From MW101C3 sp943367595 (GTDB lineage Bacteria; Cyanobacteriota; Cyanobacteriia; PCC-6307; Cyanobiaceae), in assembly GCA_943367595.1 (NCBI GenBank), contig CALRJS020000013.1, positions 1 through 64,000 of the forward strand: a stretch of DNA of 64,000 bases, in the 5' to 3' direction. This document shows, one piece after another, positions 28,238 through 33,793 of the stretch. Position numbers and translations under genes: made by a program. The notes beneath the pieces were generated by a model. It did not search any database. It saw only the letters and a list, made by a program, of their open reading frames with translations, and was not told the origin of the DNA. Within the stretch, counting starts at the first letter, position 1. Each line of letters opens with the position of its first letter.

Positions 28238-28321
28238 CATCGCCATTCACCTGAGCCGCCTCCGAATGATCCTTGTAAACCCTATCATCTTTCTGCGGCC
28301 AGGTGATGGCGAGCGTTAGAC
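28232..28321 (+). other. attC recombination site (90 bases), best-preserved in the window
   Basis: R'' GTCTAAC (28232-28238) and R' GTTAGAC (28315-28321) are perfectly complementary cores. L'' ATCGCCATTCACCTG pairs with L' CAGGTGATGGCGA over the whole arm, with a single extra T in L'' as the extrahelical base that sets strand polarity in integron sites. This is a textbook folded attC structure. Confidence 0.85.
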
Positions 28322-28369
28322 CAACGAAACTTGTGGTTATCAACGAAAAGATACTCAGAGGTTGTGCCG

Positions 28370-28965
28370 ATGAGAGTTGCAGTTTCAGGAACGCATTGCT
28401 CTGGCAAGCCCACTCTCATAGATCACTTCTTAATTGCTCATCCTGTCTTTGCCCACGAGCCTGAACCTTACACTGCTCTCCAAGAGGATTATGGCGAAGC
28501 TTTTACAGCAGACCCTTCTGCCGACGACTTTTATCGACAGCTCGAATTCAACATTGATCGCTTGCGTCGGTATCAGCCCAGTGAAAGGGTATTCCATGAG
28601 CGATGCCCCATCGATTTTATTGCATACCTGCATGCTCTCAGCGTCCTCCGCATAGATAACGAGGCGACACTACTGGTTGAGCGATCGTTCGATATGGTGA
28701 AGGATGGAATCGAGCTTCTGGATTTGATAGTGTTATTCCCGCTCGATGGCGTGGATAGCAATGGAATTTGCAATGCGGAAGATCAAGAACTCAGAATTGC
28801 AGTAGATGGCTGGCTCGTCGATATTCTTCGCGGCGATGATCTCAACATATTCAGCTGCGGTCACCCCCGATGATTCTGGAGGCAAGAGGCTCCACAGAGG
28901 AGCGTTGGCTACAGATTGAAAGCCTACTAGATGCACAACTGCGGGAGGGCAGAGATAGGCGATGA
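28370..28965 (+). pseudogene. P-loop ATPase/kinase-like protein, frameshifted at the C-terminus (cassette gene)
   Basis: ATG 28370 begins MRVAVSGTHCSGKPTLI, a P-loop in which the Ser/Thr after GK is replaced by Pro. HERCPIDFIAYLHAL in the middle and LIVLFPLD resemble AAA_28-type nucleotide kinases. The first frame ends at TGA 28873, right after a CCCCC run. An overlapping frame (ATG 28870 to TGA 28965) supplies EARGSTEERWLQIESLLDAQL, the expected C-terminal helix. The likely reading is an indel in the C run. With an altered P-loop and a broken C-terminus the protein is probably inactive. Confidence 0.6.
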
Positions 28966-28974
28966 TGCAGCGTA

Positions 28975-29060
28975 GTCTAACAATTTGCTTGGAGCGGACT
29001 GCGGAAAGGTCTTGATGCATTGCCAAGGTAGTTTGCGATCGCTGAAGCGAAGCGTTGCTT
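28975..29060 (+). other. degenerate attC-like site abutting oxygenase copy 4
   Basis: R'' GTCTAAC (28975-28981) is perfect and L'' AATTTGCTTGGAGC can pair with CTGAAGCGAAGC at 29041-29052. The R' core reads GTTGCTT instead of GTTRRRY. Within a few bases the sequence becomes the oxygenase interior (ACCGACATCAGCC), so the right end of the site was probably altered when the oxygenase copy joined here. Confidence 0.4.
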
Positions 29061-29544
29061 CACCGACATCAGCCTGGTGGCCATCGACCGCAGCGATCCG
29101 GAGGCCTATGACCTGGCTGAGGTGATCGTGCGCGGTGTGAACGCCGGGCTGGAGCGTTACCTGCAGGAGCGTCCGCTGCTGCGCCAGTGCGCGCCAGAGC
29201 AGTCGCTGTTCGTGCTGCCGATCTTCAACCTGCAGCGCTACGCCCCCGGCGAAGCCTTCCCCGCCTGGCACTGCGACTGGACCACCTGCGATGAGGCCAC
29301 CGAGCCGATCCGCCGCATGCTGGCCTGGATCCTCTACTGCAACGACGTCCCCGACGGCGGCACCGAATTCCACTGGCAAGACCACCACGTGGAAACCGTC
29401 AAAGGCACCCTGGCAGTCATCCCAGCGGGGATCTCCCACATTCACCGCGGCCGCGTCAGCCACGAGCACACCAAAACCGTCGCTACGGGTTGGATTAACG
29501 CCGGCCAGCGGGAGGATTACATCGCTCGGCTTGCGGCTGGCTGA
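29061..29544 (+). pseudogene. 2OG-Fe(II) oxygenase, N-terminally truncated (copy 4 of 4)
   Basis: Corresponds to the intact copy from its TDISLVAIDRSDPE region to the C-terminus and lacks roughly the first 57 residues. The catalytic half is preserved: WHCDW, GGTEFHWQDHH, SHIHRGRVSHEHTK and GWINAG, with a few substitutions (PAWHCDW for HAWHCDW, ETVKGTLAVIPAG). A 155-residue product could start at GTG 29077, so residual activity is not excluded. It is followed by a 14-base G run and R block copy 3. Confidence 0.75.
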
Positions 29545-29550
29545 GGGGCT

Positions 29551-29564
29551 GGGGGGGGGGGGGG
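29551..29564. repeat. homopolymeric tract of 14 G
   Basis: An uninterrupted run of 14 G lies seven bases after the stop of oxygenase copy 4. It is outside any frame, so it would not switch a protein on or off. It may mark a slippage-prone junction or an assembly uncertainty. Confidence 0.9.
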
Positions 29565-29588
29565 AAGCAAGGACATGAGCATGGGTGC

Positions 29589-29749
29589 ATAGCGGACCCG
29601 CATAAGATCCCATGATGCATTCGCTTCAAGGTGCAGAACCGTTGCACCGCAGCTGATTCAAAGACAAGAGCCAAGGAATGAGAGGCTGCTTATACTGTCA
29701 ACATCCACAGTCTGTCGTGGATATCAGACTCGCCCATTCAGCGTTAGAT
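29589..29749 (+). repeat. R block, copy 3: attI-like anchor ahead of a cassette
   Basis: 161 bases homologous to the blocks at 22588 and 27465, ending CATTCAGC and the core GTTAGAT (29743-29749). The stretch between the oxygenase stop and the block is only about 44 bases here, so part of the flank seen in copies 1 and 2 has been lost. The HNH cassette gene starts 16 bases after the core. Confidence 0.6.
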
Positions 29750-29765
29750 TTCTTTGGTGCCCCTT

Positions 29766-30914
29766 ATGCTGCTATGCATCTATTGCCAAAAAAATGCCTT
29801 TGATGCCGGAAAGGGCTCCGAGGAACACGCGATTCTGTCGTCCTTAGGCGGGAGGAAAGCGTCACGCAATATTTGTTGCCAAAATTGCAACAACAGGCTT
29901 GGCGACGAAATCGATAAGCCCTTCGCTGAAGAGTATGCCTACTTCTCAACGATGCTCGATATAACGACAGGCAGAAATAAGGACGCACCAACTCACAAAG
30001 GCGCAGTAGAGCATGATGGACTGGCATTCGACCTTAAACCCGGAGGTGAATTTAAGTTGTCGAAGCCTGCAGTGTTGCTTGAAGATCGACCAGATGGGAC
30101 TTCATCAATTGCAATTACAGCCGGATCAGAACAACAAGCCCTATCTCTAATCGAAAGCGTTCTGAAACGATATGGGAAGTCGATAGATGATTTCCAGTCG
30201 CTTGAGGCAACATCGGTTAGGTCATATGTTCCCACTCAGCATAAGAGACTATCTCTCGGTGGGACGGCACAATTCAGAGCTGTCGCGAAGATGCTCCTCA
30301 CTTACTTAGCAACCCAGGTGAGCCCAGAACGAATACGGAGTGGGGCGTTTGACCAGGTCATCGCATACATTGATGGACGCAACGACGAGTTTGCCGGAAT
30401 TTCGCTTGGATCTCGCGTATTGCTTCCAGAAATTACAAAGCACTCCGACGTTGACCACCGTGCCATCATCATTACGTCGCGTGAAAAGCATCTTGCCATT
30501 GGCGTGCTCGAGTTATTCGGAAACATCAGGTACACAATCGAACTTAGCTCAGCATGGGACGGTCCAGATATTGCGAAGGTTTACTCTATCGACCCCGTTA
30601 AGCAAATCTCTAACGAGCGCGAGTTGAAGATCGATCTACCTAGTGCTCTTGCGGGCTACGACAGCTACGTCCCTGAGACCGCATCTGTCGTTGCTGGAAT
30701 TGAAGCGATAGTCCGCACATTCCAAGAACGACAATCGAGTCAGCACATTGCCTCCATAACTGAGGCAGCAGTCGAAAGGCATATGGCTGGCAAAGGCGAC
30801 GTGGTGACGAAAGAAATGATCGGCAACGTCTCATCGGAAGTTGCCCTTGAGTTCTTACGGTTTCTACAACGAAGCGATTCGGAAGAGGCGGTTGACCTCA
30901 AGAAAGAAATCTAA
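29766..30914 (+). CDS. HNH-endonuclease-like protein (cassette gene)
   Basis: A 382-residue protein. The N-terminal 60 residues form an HNH-type site: CIYCQ (CxxC), EEHAILSSLGGRK (first His), then CCQNCNNRLGDEIDKPF with a second Cys pair and the Asn of the motif. The remaining 320 residues, with AQFRAVAKMLLTYLA and long helical C-terminal segments, are unrecognised. ATG 29766 is chosen; TTG/GTG codons at 29754 and 29757 could extend it to just after the R-block core. It is AT-rich compared with the chromosome. The stop is within the R'' core ATCTAAC of the next attC site. It could be a defence or mobile-element nuclease. Confidence 0.7.
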   Translation: MLLCIYCQKNAFDAGKGSEEHAILSSLGGRKASRNICCQNCNNRLGDEIDKPFAEEYAYFSTMLDITTGRNKDAPTHKGAVEHDGLAFDLKPGGEFKLSKPAVLLEDRPDGTSSIAITAGSEQQALSLIESVLKRYGKSIDDFQSLEATSVRSYVPTQHKRLSLGGTAQFRAVAKMLLTYLATQVSPERIRSGAFDQVIAYIDGRNDEFAGISLGSRVLLPEITKHSDVDHRAIIITSREKHLAIGVLELFGNIRYTIELSSAWDGPDIAKVYSIDPVKQISNERELKIDLPSALAGYDSYVPETASVVAGIEAIVRTFQERQSSQHIASITEAAVERHMAGKGDVVTKEMIGNVSSEVALEFLRFLQRSDSEEAVDLKKEI

Positions 30915-31007
30915 CCTTTTGGTCAACACGGACCGCCTGCAAGCTGCGCTTGCAGGTTCCCTCCACCGCTGCGCGGTTCCGGCGGCCGGTTACCTCAAAC
31001 GTTGGAT
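30909..31007 (+). other. attC recombination site (99 bases)
   Basis: R'' ATCTAAC (30909-30915) and R' GTTGGAT (31001-31007) flank the site. L'' TTTTGGTCAACACGG pairs with L' CCGGTTACCTCAAA, leaving a few unpaired bases. The centre contains a perfect 9-base stem, CCTGCAAGC / GCTTGCAGG, around a TGC loop, as found in the variable terminal part of long attC sites. It contains the stop codon of the HNH-like gene. Confidence 0.7.
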
Positions 31008-31268
31008 CAACCAAAGAAGCGCCCCAAACATCTACCTCTAAGCCCGCAATCTCCTTGCCTCTTCCATGTGGGCACTTGAACCCGCTCAACGTCAGTTCGC
31101 CACAGCAGTCCGCCCAGTCGCCCTGGCGGACCAGGGCGCGCAAGGACTCCCAGCTGCCCATAAACCTGCCCTACAGCCTCTCCCCTGAGTTCACCCCACC
31201 CATCAACCTGCTGGACACGGGACACCCATTCAGACCATGACCTCCGGCAACTCCCAACCTGAGGGGCC
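31008..31268. other. intergenic stretch without a supported gene
   Basis: A 261-base stretch between the attC site and the hvfC-like remnant. A 41-codon frame from ATG 31066 is the only notable one and has no recognisable feature. No hairpin terminator, attC core or promoter stands out. Base composition returns to the GC-rich native level, so this may be chromosomal sequence that lay beyond the cassette array. Confidence 0.5.
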
Positions 31269-31898
31269 TCAGCTGCAACCCACCTCAAACCCGCTCACCC
31301 AACCTCGCGCCACCACCATCGGCAACACCACGGCGGCATCCACCCGCAGCTGCCCATCCGCCTCCAGCGAGCTGCTGCCTGAATCCAGCTCCATGCAGAG
31401 TTTGCCAAAGCTCGTTCGGGCGGCAAAACCCTGCAACAGCTGCCACGCTCCAGCGTCAAGCCGCTCCATGCGCGTCTCCACACCATCTCTCCAGATGAGG
31501 AGGGTCGCGCCGCCCTGATCCAGATCAATTGGTTCGGAATCCGTGGCGTCTGGCTGGTTGGCGGCCCAGATCCGATCCACCGGATAGGCCGAGGCCAGCA
31601 GCGCACTGGCTTGAGGCAGCTGGAACAGCAGGTGCTCCCACTGCTCTGGAGCCACGCGGGAGAGGGCCGTCAGGTCGAGGCCGTTCTCGTCGGGGGCATT
31701 GAACACCCGGTGCCATTTGGGATGAAGGCGCGCAGAAAGGCCGGCAGCTCACCGCCGTATTCCCCCAGATCCGGTGAGGTGGAAGCGTGCTCGCTTGCGT
31801 AGCGGCCGGCCATGGCAGCAAAGAAGAGCTCACCCACCAGGCGCTCACAGACGGGATAGATCTCCAAAGGAGCCCTTGGATGCCCCAAGGCCTCCTTC
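31269..31898 (-). pseudogene. HvfC/DUF2063-like protein, truncated and frameshifted
   Basis: Two minus-strand frames recall the DUF2063 (HvfC) family, which accompanies DUF692 proteins of peptide-modifying operons. The upstream part reads YPVCERLVGELFFAAMAGRY and PDLGEYGGELPAFLRAFIP. After a frameshift near 31720 it continues with ALSRVAPEQWEHLLFQLP and YPVDRIWAANQPD. The segment PYL-x-D-x-A-R-L-E normally found at the break is missing, so there is a deletion as well as a shift. The 5' end is cut at about 31898, where 20 bases of an attC arm begin. Confidence 0.6.
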
Positions 31899-31918
31899 CG
31901 GCCAGGTGATGGCGAGCG
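31899..31918 (+). other. attC half-site (L' arm) fused to non-cassette DNA
   Basis: The 20 bases CGGCCAGGTGATGGCGAGCG are identical to the L' arm of the attC at 28296-28315, up to the G at which integron recombination cuts. After that G the sequence reads ATCGG instead of TTAGAC. The junction G^AT fits the short GWT-type secondary targets reported for integron integrases. The R''-L'' half is absent. Confidence 0.6.
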
Positions 31919-31931
31919 ATCGGCTGACGCG

Positions 31932-33197
31932 TCAAGCTGCAGAGCCTGACCTGTACTCCGCATGCGTAGAGAACGCGCTGCCGGTGAGTTCGATATCGCT
32001 ACGCGCGATGCCGGCCTTCTTTGCCGCGAGCTTCCATCCATCGATGGCACTCACAACATCCTCAACAATCTGCCCTCCGCGTTCTTCATCCAGCCCATAG
32101 AACAGCGCGGTGGATAGAACCGTTGTGAGACTCGGCCGGTTGTCCGAGTCGTCGATGTTGAGGACGTGTTCTGCCTGATCGACGTTGGGGTTCACGTCGA
32201 ATGCAGGTGCGAGACGCCAGCCGTTATCGGCCAGCACAAATCCGTGGTTGCGCAGATGGTCGTCGCGATTGCCGATCGCCACATTGAATGCGACGCGGCG
32301 GAACAACTGCTCCAGGTCAGCACTCGTATGCGCACCATCGCCTCGCGTCCGAAGGAGCTGGGCCAGTTCCAGATAGCTTGCGCCCTCGCTCTGCTCCTTG
32401 CGAAGCAAGGTCATTGCGGAGGCATAGAAGCGCCGCATGCCCTTGGCGCGGTCGAAGCGCTGCACGCAGAACGTATGGAACTCGTTGCTCAACCGCACGA
32501 CCTTGGCTTCTGGCACGTCCACGCCGGCTTTCTGCGCCAAGCCGTGCACGACGTGTTCCCAGGCGCCGACGTCCCGGTCGTCGTTTCGCGCCGGGAACTT
32601 GCCGATCCAAAGCGAACCGTCTGCGTCCTTAAAGTTGGCTTTCGGGCGTGCACCACCCAAGGACGCACCCGGTGCAACCAGCACGGCCAACCACTTTCGC
32701 AGCGCGTCCAGGTCGTCGATGCGCCGGTCGCTGAGCTGATACGCGACCGCCTCCAGATCCCGCAGCGTGGTGACGGGCGGTGCGGCCATCTTCTCGTTGC
32801 CCAGGAACTCCTGCGTTCCGACCCCCCGAAAGCGCAGGCCGCCTTGCCGGGTGAAGTCCTGAACTCCGAGCAGGAAGTCCCACGTGTGCAGCGTCCGCGG
32901 AGGGCGTTTCTCGTCCTTGGCTTGCAGGGCCTCGCGACGCTTCATCAATGTCTGGCCCCAACGGTCCGGCGATGAGTCCAGAAAGATGCCGAAGTTACCC
33001 AACTCGGGATTGGGAAAGAACGGTGCTTTGTCCAGCGACAGGTCCGGGTCGATCGAGAACGCGCGTGCGTCGTTTAGCCACGCTTGTTCGTATTGGAAGC
33101 GGATCTGCCCACGGTCATGCGCCAGGGTGCCGACCCGGCATGGCGGCCCCAGGTCACAGTCGAGCCAGACCTCTACGGCGCTGTCCTGGCCGCTCAT
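31932..33197 (-). CDS. hipA: HipA-type serine/threonine kinase toxin
   Basis: A 421-residue HipA kinase. It has the N-terminal VGTLAHDRGQIRFQYEQAWL domain and an ATP-lid region GGARPKANFKDADGSLWIGKF. The catalytic segment is NVAIGNRDDHLRNHGF (catalytic Asp and Asn), and the metal-binding part of LAPAFDVNPN lies near residue 330. In E. coli HipA phosphorylates glutamyl-tRNA synthetase and HipB neutralises it. It overlaps the antitoxin gene by four bases. The module lies between two fragments of an hvfC-like gene and next to a half attC, so it was probably acquired and may stabilise the cassette region. Confidence 0.92.
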   Translation of the reverse strand: MSGQDSAVEVWLDCDLGPPCRVGTLAHDRGQIRFQYEQAWLNDARAFSIDPDLSLDKAPFFPNPELGNFGIFLDSSPDRWGQTLMKRREALQAKDEKRPPRTLHTWDFLLGVQDFTRQGGLRFRGVGTQEFLGNEKMAAPPVTTLRDLEAVAYQLSDRRIDDLDALRKWLAVLVAPGASLGGARPKANFKDADGSLWIGKFPARNDDRDVGAWEHVVHGLAQKAGVDVPEAKVVRLSNEFHTFCVQRFDRAKGMRRFYASAMTLLRKEQSEGASYLELAQLLRTRGDGAHTSADLEQLFRRVAFNVAIGNRDDHLRNHGFVLADNGWRLAPAFDVNPNVDQAEHVLNIDDSDNRPSLTTVLSTALFYGLDEERGGQIVEDVVSAIDGWKLAAKKAGIARSDIELTGSAFSTHAEYRSGSAA

Positions 33198-33571
33198 GAT
33201 GCGTTCCCCGTGCCGTTCGCGCGGCCGCCAGGAGCCTTGGGTGCATCGGCGGAGGCTTGTCTGCGCCGCGCCAGTGATGCGGGCGGTTTGAAGACAAGGT
33301 CTTGCAACCTGCGGCCCACCTTGTCGTCTGCCGCCAAAGCATTGAAGTCGGCTTCAAGCCCGAGCACCGCCATCACGCGCAGGTAAGTGCCCAAGGTGGC
33401 TCCCGGGTCGCCCGCCTCCACTTTGTAGAGCGACGTTCTGGAGATGCCGGCCCTCTGCGCCACGACGGCGTTGCTCAGCTTGCGCCGCAGGCGTGCGAGC
33501 CTCAGCCGCTCGCCCAACTGGGAAAGCAGCCTTTGCTCCTGCGGGAAGACGACCGGGGATTTGCTTGGCAT
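33194..33571 (-). CDS. hipB: HipB-type antitoxin/repressor (XRE family)
   Basis: A 125-residue protein with an N-terminal helix-turn-helix: LGERLRLARLRRKLSNAVVA then QRAGISRTSLYKVEAGDPG, typical of HipB antitoxins, followed by a basic, proline-rich tail (RRRQASADAPKAPGGRANGT). It is longer than E. coli HipB. It is the first gene of the hipBA operon, with its ATG at 33571, five bases from a long perfect inverted repeat that is probably its own operator. Confidence 0.9.
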   Translation of the reverse strand: MPSKSPVVFPQEQRLLSQLGERLRLARLRRKLSNAVVAQRAGISRTSLYKVEAGDPGATLGTYLRVMAVLGLEADFNALAADDKVGRRLQDLVFKPPASLARRRQASADAPKAPGGRANGTGNAS

Positions 33572-33575
33572 TTAG

Positions 33576-33613
33576 CCATTATGGACATTCTTCAGCGAAA
33601 ATGTCCATAATGG
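33576..33613. promoter_or_regulatory. perfect inverted repeat, probable HipB operator
   Basis: CCATTATGGACATT (33576-33589) and AATGTCCATAATGG (33600-33613) are exact reverse complements separated by ten bases. The site lies directly upstream of hipB, where HipB-type repressors bind to autoregulate. The AT-rich arms stand out in GC-rich surroundings. Confidence 0.85.
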
Positions 33614-33664
33614 CGGACTTTTGCATGGAATCGGCTGCGCGCAGGCAACTTTCTCGCAGTTCCG

Positions 33665-33721
33665 CCGCCGCAATCCCCCAGATCCGGTGAGCTGGAAGCG
33701 TGCGCGCTCACGTAGCGGCCG
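33665..33721 (-). pseudogene. second hvfC-like fragment, 57 bases
   Basis: Aligns to 31752-31808 with about 51 of 57 identical bases and would encode GRYVSAHASSSPDLGD, matching GRYASEHASTSPDLGE of the larger remnant. The two fragments bracket hipBA. Confidence 0.65.
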
Positions 33722-33793
33722 CCCCCGCAAGCCTCCCCCGCCGCTTGGCTCGCCGTCCTTTGAGAGCATGGACGGATCTCCCTGACCCCAGCT

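Noticed and set aside
29551..29564. G run as a phase-variation switch
   Set aside because: It lies after the stop codon of a truncated oxygenase copy and before no frame that it could control; kept only as a junction or assembly marker.
22588..29749. R blocks as long attC sites
   Set aside because: Their left ends (GGATAAC, GGTTAAC, GCATAGC) do not match RYYYAAC consistently and cannot pair with the right ends, so an attI-like role fits better.
31066..31191. 41-codon frame after the HNH cassette
   Set aside because: No ribosome-binding site, no family pattern and composition like random GC-rich DNA.
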